A stretch of DNA of 64,000 nucleotides. It comes from Rhynchopus sp. YZ270_cl-10 (lineage: Eukaryota > Euglenozoa > Diplonemea > Diplonemida > Diplonemidae). The DNA is taken from the NCBI GenBank assembly GCA_964035575.1, contig OZ037877.1, forward strand, positions 992,001 through 1,056,000, written 5' to 3'. This document shows positions 53,663 to 63,121 of this stretch, one piece after another. The position numbers and the translations under genes are program-made. The notes beneath the pieces are model-generated. The model made no database searches, was not told the DNA's origin, and saw only the letters and a list, made by a program, of their open reading frames with translations. Position 1 is the first letter of the stretch. Each line of letters starts with the position of its first letter.

Positions 53663-54331
53663 ATGACCGAGCGTGAAGGAGTTATCGTCCCACCGATCAA
53701 CTTCGCGTTGGTTCTACCTGGGGTGTACCGTTCAGGATGTCCTACCAAAGAGAATATCGGGTTTTTAAAACGGCTGAATTTGAGGTGTTTGTTGTACATT
53801 GGGACGGAGACGTTGCCGCAGGACTATTTGCGGCTGTCTCAGGAGAATATAGTGCAGGAGACCATGGTTATTGGGATGGAGGGGAATAAGGAGCCGTTTG
53901 TGACTATGTCGTATCAGGACGTGACCAATGTGCTTGCGGTTATTCTTGATAAAAGCTACCATCCGATTTTATTACATTCGATGAAAGGCAGGCATCGACA
54001 AGGAGTAGTGGTAGGATGTCTCAGAAAGCTTCAGGGCCTCTCTCTGGTATCAATCTTTGACGAATACGACCGTTACTGTGGACGCTACAAAGCGCAGCCC
54101 ATAGACAAGAGGTACATAGAAACATTCCACCCTTCCCGCAAATTCAAACGCTCCGCGCTCCCAGAGGAGTGGCTGCACGACTTTGCGTTGCAAACCTACT
54201 TTGAGACGGAGGAGGAGGGAAAAGGAGAAGACGAAAGGGGCAGGAAACGATCGGGAGCGAGAAGAGTGGGGTGGAGTGGTGGGGGGCGGGGGAGGGGGAG
54301 GAGGAGGAGGGAAGTAAACGTCCCATTTTAA
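53663..54331 (+). CDS. Siw14/PFA-DSP-type phosphatase fold, catalytic Cys replaced by Ser
   Basis: The product has 222 residues. It aligns with plant-and-fungi atypical dual-specificity phosphatases (Siw14/Oca group): PINFALVLPGVYRSGCPT (N..V..G.YRSG.P), FLKRLNLRCLLYI, GMEGNKEPF, VILDKSYHPILLH, GCLRKLQGLS, SIFDEYDRYCG and YIETF. The P-loop reads H-S-M-K-G-R-H-R-Q-G (105-114) where the family has HC..GKHRTG, so the nucleophile is Ser106 while Arg112 is kept. Active members cleave the 5-beta phosphate of inositol pyrophosphates. This protein is predicted to be catalytically dead and perhaps a binding or regulatory subunit, unless the locus has mutated. The C-terminal 40 residues are acidic then Arg/Gly-rich (GRGRGRRRRE), absent from canonical members and possibly nucleic-acid binding. 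The start follows TTTTTTTAG; an upstream in-frame ATG at 53471 would add low-complexity sequence from the leader. Confidence 0.88.
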   Translation: MTEREGVIVPPINFALVLPGVYRSGCPTKENIGFLKRLNLRCLLYIGTETLPQDYLRLSQENIVQETMVIGMEGNKEPFVTMSYQDVTNVLAVILDKSYHPILLHSMKGRHRQGVVVGCLRKLQGLSLVSIFDEYDRYCGRYKAQPIDKRYIETFHPSRKFKRSALPEEWLHDFALQTYFETEEEGKGEDERGRKRSGARRVGWSGGGRGRGRRRREVNVPF

Positions 54332-54402
54332 AAAAATGTTTAAAATTGTCCCAAAGTGGGGGCGTCAAAAAAAGATGACATTTTTTTTTTTTACCAATCA
54401 TA

Positions 54403-55460
54403 CCCTCATAGTATAAATTATGTTATTGTTACAAATAAATTATTTCGGCGATTTTTATTTTTTTTATAACATTTTTGCATTTTGTTACTTTTTTCATTTT
54501 TTGGATTTTATTTTTTTGTAACATTTTGTTACGCCGCAGGCGTAACAAAAATGTTACTGGGGGGGCTAATAAAGCATACAGCGCGGAAACCCATGGTGTA
54601 AAAATCTAGCTTTTTACACAGAGTCACTCTACGAACCCTTTTTTGCGGAGCAAAAAAGGGAAAATGGCGCCGCAGGCAAAAAAAAAATTGAGGTACAGCC
54701 TGTATGGTGTGGTCAGCAACCCAGTTCCCTATGGTACTCCCGTGCTTCAACCATGGGCTTTTTATTTTTTCGTTGTGGTGTGTTCCGGGGTATGGGATTT
54801 TACACATCTTCACACATCTTCACAACTCTTCACAACTTTTCACAAATTTTCACAACATAATTTTGGCCATATTTTTGTGAAGAATTGTGAAGAGTTGTGA
54901 AGAGTTGTGAAAAGTTGTGAAGAGTTGTGAATTGAAATGAAAATTTGGATGAAAAAAACACAGACGTTGTGAATATTTGTGAAGAGTTGTGAACAGTTGT
55001 GAAGAGTTGTGAATTGGAGAAAAAAAGGGGGGGTTTTCCCAATTCACAACTCTTCACAACTCTTCACATCTCTTCACAACTGTTCACAACTCTTCACAAA
55101 TATTCACAACGTCTGTGTTTTTTTCATCCAAATTTTCATTTCAATTCACAACTCTTCACAACTTTTCACAACTATTCACAACTCTTCACAATTCTTCACA
55201 AAAATATGGCCAAAATTATGTTGTGAAAATTTGTGAAAATTTGTGAAAATTTGTGAAAAGTTGTGAAGAGTTGTGAAGATGTGTGAAGATGTGTAAAATC
55301 CCATACCCCGGAACACACCACGTTGTAACATTTGTTACTTTTTGCCCAACTGCAAAAAAACGAATAAAACATTTTATTAAATTGTTACAAAAAAAATGTT
55401 ACTTTTGGGTCATTTTTTTATTAATTTATTTTTGAAAAAACATTATTTTTACTATGAGGG
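54403..55460. mobile_element. TA-flanked TIR element, 1058 bp, with nested foldback
   Basis: CCCTCATAGTATAAATTATG and, inverted, CCCTCATAGTAAAAATAATG, flanked by TA (54401-54402, 55461-55462). The arms share AATAAATT further in. It contains palindrome GTTACGCCGCAGGCGTAAC (54528-54546), a segment inverted relative to 37560-37690, and the foldback 54775-55321. No coding. Confidence 0.72.
54775..55321. repeat. Large foldback of TTGTGAAGAG units, about 547 bp
   Basis: The outer arms GTGGTGTGTTCCGGGGTATG and its inverse enclose many degenerate TTCACAACTC/GAGTTGTGAA units; the arms pair over about 260 bp around a centre near 55035. The transcript or single strand would form one very long hairpin. 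Confidence 0.85.
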
Positions 55461-55462
55461 TA

Positions 55463-56045
55463 CTCTGCAGTCGGCCCCTACTCGGGCCGATTTTGCTAAC
55501 CCGCGTTTCACAGCCCTATCTAAGCCATTTTTCTCCTCCGTTGTGTGCGAGCAACACTCTTGCGCGTACCGCCGCTTCGACACCCCTCCAGGTTGCGCAG
55601 GCAGCTCGGGAACTGTGGAGGGAAAGGAGTCGTTCTTCACTTTCTTTATGGCCCAGTAAGCGTACACGAACCCACATCCCCATGTGTCGGTTGGTTGTGC
55701 TGTGCCAACGAGGTTGCAGTCATAGTCAGAGAATACGGTCCTGACAAACCGAAAACATTCCCCAGAGAGTCTTGTGTCCTCAAAGGGCTCAAAAACCACA
55801 CGCTTGAACGTGGAGTGGTTGGGTGTGGCTGGGAGCTTGTCGTAGTTGTATTGCAGTTTGTCATCCACAAATGCCGCCCAATCCTCCAGCGCGAAGGCAG
55901 TCCTTTTTGTGCACGCTGTGCCCCCCTCTCCACTGAGGGAGGTATGCGGACAAGAAACGCTTCCTCGGCTCCTTGCAAGCTCGCTAGCACCCTGCATCTC
56001 TGTGAACAACCACAGCCTTCGCCTCAACCACGTCAAGCACAACAA
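55463..56045 (-). pseudogene. Protein-like segment of unknown family (fragment)
   Basis: The minus strand is open with balanced composition from about 56045 to the element boundary, about 190 codons. Protein-like stretches include FALEDWAAFVDDKLQYNYDK, FKRVVFEPFEDTRLSGECFR and WGCGFVYAYWAIKKVKND. The ATG is arbitrary: a similar-quality frame precedes it (FNDPQIVVVLDVVEAKAVVV, 56070-56010) in another phase, so an intron or frameshift is likely. It is the only minus-strand candidate in the window. I do not recognise it; it could be an exon, a captured fragment or a relic. Low confidence. Confidence 0.3.
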
Positions 56046-56186
56046 CTATTTGAGGGTCGTTAAAAGCTAAACACTCAACACACCCCCCATCATACATAAT
56101 AGGTACGTACGTAATACGCGGCAAATACGTAGTAAAAATAATAAAATACGTAGTACGTATTTGCAACATGAAGGGGTATTTATTTA

Positions 56187-56345
56187 ATAATAATTAATTA
56201 ATACTACGTAAAATGCGCGTATTTTTAATTAATACTACGTAAGTTGCGCGTATTTTTATTTAATACTACGTAAGTTGCGCGTATTTTTATTTAATACTAC
56301 GTAAATGCGCGTATTTTTAATAGTTACCACGTATATTGACCGTAG
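56187..56345. repeat. AT-rich tandem repeat, about 33-bp unit
   Basis: Four to five units of TAATACTACGTAAGTTGCGC followed by GTATTTTTAT. Related TACGTA palindromes continue left to about 56100. Confidence 0.85.
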
Positions 56346-56689
56346 TTTTAATTACTCAAATGGTGTTCCGGAGGGGGGCTATGTTGACAGGTCCCTGAGA
56401 GGTCATTGGTATAAGGGGGAGGGGGTACACTTTATAATTTGTGGTAGGGTTTTTGGCCGGGAAAGATGCATCGTCCAAAAACACCGGCATTTGCATTTTT
56501 GGAATCCGTCCGTCCAGTAGTGGGTCACTTTGCAAAATTGGACAGTTCTCGGCACACGTAAATACGTACATACAAAAAAAGCATACAAGTTATAAAATGA
56601 CACACACACCCCCCCCCTTTTTTTTTGACATGGCAAAATGGTGCTGTTATCCCCCGCCCGTCCTTCCCACCAATCATCAACGGAACAGA

Positions 56690-56701
56690 TTTGATTTTTA
56701 G
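56690..56701 (+). promoter_or_regulatory. Probable SL acceptor
   Basis: TTTGATTTTTAG ends two bases before ATG 56704. The tract is short compared with the other genes. Confidence 0.4.
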
Positions 56702-56703
56702 AT

Positions 56704-57831
56704 ATGTCTGCGTCTGGGAAGCGTGCGGCGTCGACGAAGAAGAAGTCGCACCGGTCCTCCCTCCTGGATCGCGGCTTCAAGGAGACCGACGAAGTGGTCT
56801 TCTGCGAGGCGTGCAACGGGCCCCGGTCCAATTGGGACCTGGACAGCCTGAGGCAACACCTGACCGGGATAAAGCACACAGAGCTGCTCGCAAGGCTGAT
56901 GGAGAAAAAGGGTACGAAGGTGAAGAAGACACACCCCGAGGACGATGCAGACAAAAATGACGATGAAGCTGAAGACGAAGATGAAGAAGAAAAGGAGGTG
57001 CGTGTGACGACAGGCCTTTTTTCCAAAACCGAAAAAAACAAGATGTTTGCCCGCGCGGCCCTTTATGGGGGGTCAACGAGCGGGCAAGCAAGGCATTTTC
57101 GCAATGCAGCTGCAAAGCTCTACGGGGACCCGTCCATCTCGAAGGGCGCACTGGTTGAAATGCACATCGACAAAATCTTCCAAGAGGACATGGAGGTGGT
57201 CCTGGAGGATCTCCAACGAAGTGGCACCATCCAGCTCCTATTTGACGGTGCGGTGGTGCTTGGTAACCACATCCTTGCGGTCAGCGGCGGATCCACCGGA
57301 AAGTGGATCGACACGTTCGTGAACCGAACAACAGGTGTTCAAGAACACTTTGTTCAAAGTGGTTCGTGTGGGCACGTTGCAGAAGTCTCACAGGGCTTCA
57401 ACGAGACCGACGATGTGGGCTTTAAAAAAAAAAAAAAAGACGATGTCGGCTTCATGTCAATTACAATACGGACACGCTTCGAAAAGATGGTGAATGCGAT
57501 GAAGGTAAATTACAGACCCTCGACACAGTCACTTCTGGCAAACCTTCAGGAGATGTGGCAAAATCACCTCAATTTCCCTCAGATTCAGGCGGGTCGCTAT
57601 GTGCATCCGGAGATGGTGAGAACCTTCATGCTGGCAAAAATAATTTCGGAACGCAGCAGCAAAGCTTTACGGGACCTCCATTTCGAAAGGACCACTGGTC
57701 GAGAGAAGTTTTATATACATATCTCGTTGACCAATCGCAGTAGCTGCCCGATATTGGTGCTGTTGTTGAAGCCAGGCTCTCGTAGGTTTTCGAGTGCAGA
57801 CGCGACCTGCTCATGCACGACGGTGAAGTAA
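56704..57831 (+). CDS. hAT-transposase-like (CGGBP1-like) zinc-finger protein, incomplete
   Basis: The product has 375 residues. A basic start leads to a C2H2 finger C34-x2-C37-x14-H52-x5-H58 of the BED/matrin type seen in hAT transposases and CGGBP1. An acidic segment (78-98) follows, then a region ending TIQLLFDGAVVLGNHILAV (about 175-193), the usual context of the first catalytic Asp (D181) of the hAT RNase H fold. The later catalytic residues and C-terminal dimerisation domain are not seen, and a typical hAT transposase is 550-700 residues. At 57409-57453 an in-frame 30-base insertion consists of A15 and a duplicated GACGATGTSGGCTT. The frame ends in a palindromic MITE (57816), so the last residues are probably not native. 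It may be a decayed or domesticated source of transposase for the hAT copies nearby, but no TIRs tie it to them. Confidence 0.6.
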   Translation: MSASGKRAASTKKKSHRSSLLDRGFKETDEVVFCEACNGPRSNWDLDSLRQHLTGIKHTELLARLMEKKGTKVKKTHPEDDADKNDDEAEDEDEEEKEVRVTTGLFSKTEKNKMFARAALYGGSTSGQARHFRNAAAKLYGDPSISKGALVEMHIDKIFQEDMEVVLEDLQRSGTIQLLFDGAVVLGNHILAVSGGSTGKWIDTFVNRTTGVQEHFVQSGSCGHVAEVSQGFNETDDVGFKKKKKDDVGFMSITIRTRFEKMVNAMKVNYRPSTQSLLANLQEMWQNHLNFPQIQAGRYVHPEMVRTFMLAKIISERSSKALRDLHFERTTGREKFYIHISLTNRSSCPILVLLLKPGSRRFSSADATCSCTTVK

Positions 57832-57954
57832 CCCACTTGTAACCTACTTGTAACGTTACAAGTGGGTTACATGTATGTTACATGTACCACCAAAAACCAC
57901 TGAACTTCACCTAATTTCAGGCAAAATTAGGTGGTGGTACATGTCGTGTATGTA
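57816..57954. mobile_element. Palindrome-rich MITE, about 139 bp
   Basis: Starts CACGACGGTGAAGTAACCCA, the same end as the MITE at 51956, and ends GTCGTG before TA. Internal inverted repeats are ACCCACTTGTAAC/GTTACAAGTGGGT and CACCTAATTTCAGGC/CAAAATTAGGTGG. It truncates the 3' end of the preceding gene. Confidence 0.55.
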
Positions 57955-58404
57955 ACCCACTTGGAACCCACTTGTAACGGTTTAAAACTACCGGTAATTT
58001 ATAATAATATATCAGGGTACCGAAACTTTTTTTTTTTGTAAGCGTCACCGCCCGCACTTTTTTTTGGATTTTGCGAAAAAAAAATTATGAAGAAAAAAAA
58101 AATTATGCAGGTGTTTTTCTACTGGGGGGGGGGGAAGCTGGTGTCGGTGACGATTCACCTGCAAGGGAAACGCTTCGAGAACGTTGCGCAGGGGTTTCGC
58201 GTGGAGGATACGGTAGGCCATTGAGCGTATTTCAAACGCCAGAGAACTTCAAATAAATATCAGAGCAGCTTCACGCCAGAGAGCGAACTTCAAAGTTCTG
58301 AAACCTACGTCGGCAACCCTTGACTTCACCCTATCATAACCCACCCTCTCCCACCCTCTCTCCCTCCCAATGCACAACCTCAACAGAACTCCTATCTCAC
58401 TTAA

Positions 58405-59395
58405 CCCTTTACGGACCACGACCTGTTTTTTCGATTTGCTAGGATCTTCTCTCCCATAGGTAAAATGTGATCTGATGCATATTTTTGATCGTACCTGGCC
58501 GCAATTGAAAGATTTTGAGCAGATCTTTCAAATGGAGCAGAAATCGAAATAAAATGAGAAAAATGGAAAATGGAAAATTGAGGGGAGCTGATATTTTTTT
58601 CTGAAAATTTTGAAGAAAAAAATTATTCCGGCTGCGCACCTGTTTTTTCGGTTTTCGAAAATGGCTTTATTTGAAAGATCGGTTCAAAATCTTTCAAAAG
58701 AAAAAAAAATTGATCAAAAAGTCCTAGTAGATAATGTCTCACTGCATGGAGAGAAGGTACCAGCCAACTACATATACCGTAATTGTACAGAGGTTGGACA
58801 GTACAAAAGTTGGGGCTTTTGGGACTTTTGGCCAACTTGGCATGGTGCTGAACAAAGGTGAACGCCGCATCCCCCGCACATGTAATCTGTTTTCAGACGC
58901 CTGTTTCCCAAACAAGAAGAAGTTGTCGACCAACACCCTCCTGCCAGTGTCTCTGTACCTTGACAGATTTTCTGTACAATGTCCCTCAAAAGACAAAATG
59001 CAATAAATACACGGAGAAGAGGCACATCCAGTTCAGGGTCAGGAACTGCAACGACGCGTGTACTTTGCCCAGTCGCGGGTATTTTCCATTATTTTAGTTT
59101 CGTTCTGAAGACCGTGTAAAATGGTTCCCTGCGCACCAAAGTTTGAATCCTCTGATGACTCAAGCGCGTCAGAATGGTACATTATTCCCAAAAAATGACC
59201 CAAAATACCCTATTATGTGATAATGCCGGGTGTGGATGAGAGGGGATGAGAGCGTCAAAAAAAATCGAATCTTGCGTCTTTTGAAAGATTTCGCACAAAA
59301 TCTTCTCATTAAAAAAAAAAATCTTCAAAAAGTCCTAGTGGAAGCCAATTTAGGTGGTTGCGTGGACATATATGTCCCCTCTGGTCCTTAAAGGG
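58405..59395. mobile_element. piggyBac-like non-autonomous element, 991 bp
   Basis: The ends are CCCTTTACGGACCA and, inverted, CCCTTTAAGGACCA, flanked by TTAA (58401-58404, 59396-59399), the diagnostic piggyBac target. Subterminal AAAAAGTCCTAGT and TGAAAGATY are repeated in direct or inverted form. The interior has short frames (58734-59097 region, Cys-containing) but no convincing transposase. Confidence 0.82.
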
Positions 59396-59502
59396 TTAAA
59401 AATGAAAATCATACCCGTGAGTGTGTCGTGTGGAAAAGTTGAGTACAACACTATGTGTCAATGTACCTAGTGGGAGGGCTAGTGGGAGCTGAGTACTGAG
59501 TT

Positions 59503-59697
59503 TACACAGTATACACAGTATACACAGTATACACAGTATACACAGTATACACAGTATACACAGTATACACAGTATACACAGTATACACAGTATACACAGT
59601 ATACACAGTATACACAGTATACACAGTATACACAGTATACACAGTATACACAGTATACACAGTATACACAGTATACACAGTATACACAGTACACACA
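59503..59697. repeat. Satellite array, 9-bp monomer TATACACAG, copy 2
   Basis: About 21 copies, ending in a transitional unit (TACACACAG) before the 5-bp array. Confidence 0.96.
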
Positions 59698-59698
59698 G

Positions 59699-60087
59699 TA
59701 CAGTACAGTACAGTACAGTACAGTACAGTACAGTACAGTACAGTACAGTACAGTACAGTACAGTACAGTACAGTACAGTACAGTACAGTACAGTACAGTA
59801 CAGTACAGTACAGTACAGTACAGTACAGTACAGTACAGTACAGTACAGTACAGTACAGTACAGTACAGTACAGTACAGTACAGTACAGTACAGTACAGTA
59901 CAGTACAGTACAGTACAGTACAGTACAGTACAGTACAGTACAGTACAGTACAGTACAGTACAGTACAGTACAGTACAGTACAGTACAGTACAGTACAGTA
60001 CAGTACAGTACAGTACAGTACAGTACAGTACAGTACAGTACAGTACAGTACAGTACAGTACAGTACAGTACAGTACAGTACAGTACA
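59699..60087. repeat. Satellite array, 5-bp monomer TACAG, copy 2
   Basis: About 78 perfect copies directly abut the 9-bp array in the same order and orientation as at 42991-43501. Confidence 0.96.
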
Positions 60088-61498
60088 AGAACATCCATCA
60101 ACGCGTGTCTTGTGCTACCTCGTAATGTGCTCCTCTCCCCAAAACACGGTAATTACCCGCCCCCATGCCCACCCCATCTGCCTCGCCTCCATCTGATGAT
60201 GGTCCAGCGGACAGCAACCATCAGTGTGTCATCTGCCACACGAGAGATCATCATGTTAACAGCAGTAAAGTGGATCCCGTCGGGTTTCCACACTAATACC
60301 AAGTTTTCAAGGGAGAAAAAAAAAGAAAAAAAAAAAAAACACCTGCATATTTTTTTTTCCCTACCATAATTTTTTTTTCTTCATAATTTTTTTTCCCGCA
60401 CGCCCGCACTTTTTTTGGAGATGTGCCGGGACGCTTACAAAAAAAAAAAGTTTCGGTACCCTCAGCCAAAATCTGCTTAGCCGTATATAATGGCCTGTTT
60501 TTGGAGCCACTTTAAAGTGATAAAAAATCCGCCAAAAAAATGTTGCGACCCCGGATTTTTTCAGATCGATCCGGAAATTCATATACGCGCCTTTTCGGGT
60601 GAAAATATTACACCCCCGGCCTCTCAAATGTACTTGACCATGGACAGGTGGATTTTATCGATTTTATGGCCCGGGCACATTCTGAAAAAAAATATTCTTG
60701 GAAAGATAGGGTGCGAAAACGTTCAATTCCGGGGTCGGACGGTCAAAAATATGCATCTGGGGCGAGCGAGTGGGCGGCGGGAGAATGGGTACTATGTACT
60801 GGGTACTATACAGTGTACTTTGTACGGTGAGGAAATCTCCTCTTTGGGTCCAACACAGCGATGTCTCTAAATTTGATTTTTTTTGTCAAAAGTTGTCGAT
60901 TTTTTTTTCTTTGGATTTATTTTTGACAAATCTTTCAATTGCGACCATTTTTGTCAACTGGAAACACACTCCACGGTACGCAACTTTTGGTGGAGCCGAC
61001 CACTCTTTCTGCACTGAAAATCCCCTGTATTACATGCACAAAGCATTGGAGCCACTTTTTTTTGACTTCTACTCCACTAAAATGGTCGATTTTTTTTTCT
61101 ATGAAACGCGGGGAGCTCGGAAATCCATATACGCTCATTTTCGGGGTGTTTGGAAAATAACTTCTCACCTGAGGCGGCGGAGAGCAAAAGTTTTTATTGT
61201 TCACTTTGTCAAAATCTCTTTGTTTTTCTCTTTGTCTATTTTTCCTGCATTTTTTATTCTCTTCTTTGTACTTTCTTTTGTTTTGGTTGTTGTTAGATAA
61301 GCTCAATCGCCTATCGAGTTCTGTGAATAGCACGGAACTCCTTTTCATGTGTATCCATGGAAATCAGTATCATATGTGATACCGGGGAAAAATTTTGAAA
61401 AAAGGTGTCGTTTGAGAAAAACAAACAAACGGACGCGCTGTGTGAAAAACGAGTGTTTCTCTGCGCGTGATATTTTGTGGGGAAGAATAAAACATTAT
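60088..61498. other. Non-genic mosaic
   Basis: Contains a family D copy (60262-60312), the right arm of the 58013 inverted repeat, AGCCAAAATCTGCTTAGCCG (60464-60483) which recurs inverted at 62673-62696, two related segments with AATTCATATACGC/AATCCATATACGC (60575, 61120), and CACGGTACGCAACTTTT (60972). No gene is called; a short CxxC-containing frame near 60200 is too weak. Confidence 0.45.
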
Positions 61499-62434
61499 CA
61501 GTCCTATTCGTGGTCATTTACCCCCCCCCCCTAAATTTACCCCCCCCCCTTATTTTACCCCCTTTTTCAGAAAAAAACGGTTCAGGCCAAAATAACATGG
61601 TAATTTACCCCCCCCCCTTATAATACCCTGTTGTGGCTGGTACTTTACCCCCCTGGGGGGGTAAAGTACCAGCCACCAGGTAATTTTTGGGTAATTATCG
61701 CCGCAACACGCCAGGTGGTGTTTTGTCACGAGTGACCTAAACCCACGAGCGAAGCGAGGGGGTTCAGGGAACGAGTGGCAAAACACCACCTGGCGTGTAA
61801 TTATGGGGTGATAGTTTCACATAATGCCGCGCATACCTGTTTTGTTTTATGGTTTGCTGGGAGGGGCTGATGTGTTCAGCGGGTCGTACATCCGGAGACT
61901 GTAGGACTCGTCTGATTTGAAGCTGGAGACAAGCTCGAAATGAGGAAAGGGGTAAAGTGCAAATAATCTTTCACCCTGTTTTACATCACGTGTGCAGGTA
62001 GATGGGTGCAGGTGGGTACGTTTGTGCTGCGTGGGCGATACGTTTGGGACACCTCACGGAATCTGAGGCAACACCGTGATCCCTGACCAGTCATGGTTCA
62101 GGCACGGGCAGAAAGATGATGTGGATGATGTGGATCCATGATGCATGACTGCTTGCGATGTCGCAAGGAAGTGAGGAATTTTTTTCAGATGACACATTTG
62201 TCATGAGAGCATGTGTCGTCACACTGTGTTGTGCAAAATTTTACCCCACCGTGTATGAAAAAGTCCCCCCTTCCCACCCAAAAACATGACCTAACCCATA
62301 ACATGGTAATTTACCCCCCCCCCCCCTTACCCCCTCATTTACCCCCCCCCCTTATTTTACCCCCTTATTTCCAAAATTTCCGGTTCACCGACCCAAAGGG
62401 GGGGGGGGGGGGTAAATGACCACGAATAGGACTG
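61499..62434. mobile_element. TIR element with C-run ends, 936 bp
   Basis: CAGTCCTATTCGTGGTCATT and its inverse form the ends, followed by TACCCCCCC runs. AT flanks both ends (2 bp). An internal perfect hairpin GTGGCTGGTACTTTACCCCC/inverse lies at 61633-61676 and a foldback around ACGCCAGGTGGTGTTTTG at 61708-61798. A related left end begins at 62716. Confidence 0.68.
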
Positions 62435-62715
62435 ATGAAAAAAGCTCGTTGCGTTCCCACTATCGTTTCCGCTGCGCTCTCACTAGCGTTCCCACTCCAT
62501 TCGGTTTTCTCTTACTTAGAAAAAACTGCCGACGTCATTTCAGAAAATAATTTTTTTTTATTTTTTTGAAATTTTTTTGGGATTGAAATCAGGGGATCGA
62601 AATGAGTTAAATGCGGGGTCGTAGGCTCAAAAATTTGCATCTGTGGTTTATTAAGTGAACGAGGCCCCGAAGTATACGGCTAAGCAGATTTTGGCTGATA
62701 TCTATTATAATTAAT

Positions 62716-62850
62716 CAGTCCTATTCGTGGTCCTTTACCCCCCCCCCCCCCCCTTCCTTTACCCCCCCCCCCCCTTATTTTACCCCCTTTTTCAGAAAAA
62801 AACGGTTCAGGCCAAAATAACATGGTCCTTTACCCCCCCCCCCCCTAGGT
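62716..62850. repeat. Second copy of the CAGTCCTATTCGTGGTC terminus
   Basis: Repeats 61499-61615 including CAGAAAAAAACGGTTCAGGC and AAAATAACATGGT, with longer C-runs (up to 17). No matching right end is found before the window edge. Confidence 0.7.
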
Positions 62851-62904
62851 GGGGGCAAAACCCCTATTTTTTTGAGGCATTTTGACTTTTTTGGACTTCC
62901 GCGC

Positions 62905-63025
62905 AAAGTACGTACAAACCACCCCTCATACCCACCCAGAAATGGGTCAGAAACACCCTGTGACCCGAAAATCCATGCTAAGGGCGACTCAGAATATGAA
63001 AAAATGCAAAAAAATAGTGAAAAAG
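62905..63025 (-). repeat. Fragment related to the interior of element 39490-40405
   Basis: The inverse of this stretch shares TTTTCACTATTTTTT, ATTTTCGGGTCACAGGGTG and TTCTGACCCATT with 39857-39940. Similarity stops at about 63025, immediately before the SL-like exon. Confidence 0.6.
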
Positions 63026-63026
63026 T

Positions 63027-63064
63027 CCAACGATTTCTAAAGCTACAGTTTCTGTACTTCATTG
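63027..63064 (+). ncRNA. Diplonemid-type spliced-leader exon sequence
   Basis: A 38-nt sequence starts CCAACGATTT, continues CTAAAGCT, ACAGTTTCTGTACTT, and ends CATTG, followed by GTATAC. From memory it differs from the published diplonemid SL exon by about two changes; ACAGTTTCTGTACT..ATTG is also the 3' half of the kinetoplastid SL. The GTAT that follows fits an SL RNA donor site. The next 100 bp lack an evident Sm site but contain hairpins GTAGCGCGCGCTAC and CATCAGTAGT/ACTACTGATG. Either an SL RNA gene or copy, or an SL retained at the 5' end of a retroposed mRNA (an ATG lies 57 bp downstream). Confidence 0.8.
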
Positions 63065-63121
63065 GTATACCCCTCCCACACTCACCACCACCCATCCCCT
63101 TGTCTCCCCCGCCCAACCAAA

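Larger units (their letters stand above)
58013..60463. repeat. Inverted repeat pair enclosing a transposon and satellites
   Basis: The left arm (58013-58110: AGGGTACCGAAAC, T11, GTAAGCGTC, CCCGCAC, AAAAAATTATG) is repeated inverted at 60333-60463. Between the arms lie a piggyBac-like element and two satellites. It may be a large element with degraded ends; no target duplication is seen. Confidence 0.6.

Noticed and set aside
60112-60369. Short frame with QCVICHTRDHH in an alternative phase, like part of a zinc finger
   Set aside because: Only about 40 codons, no splice sites of quality, adjacent to satellite and a family D repeat.
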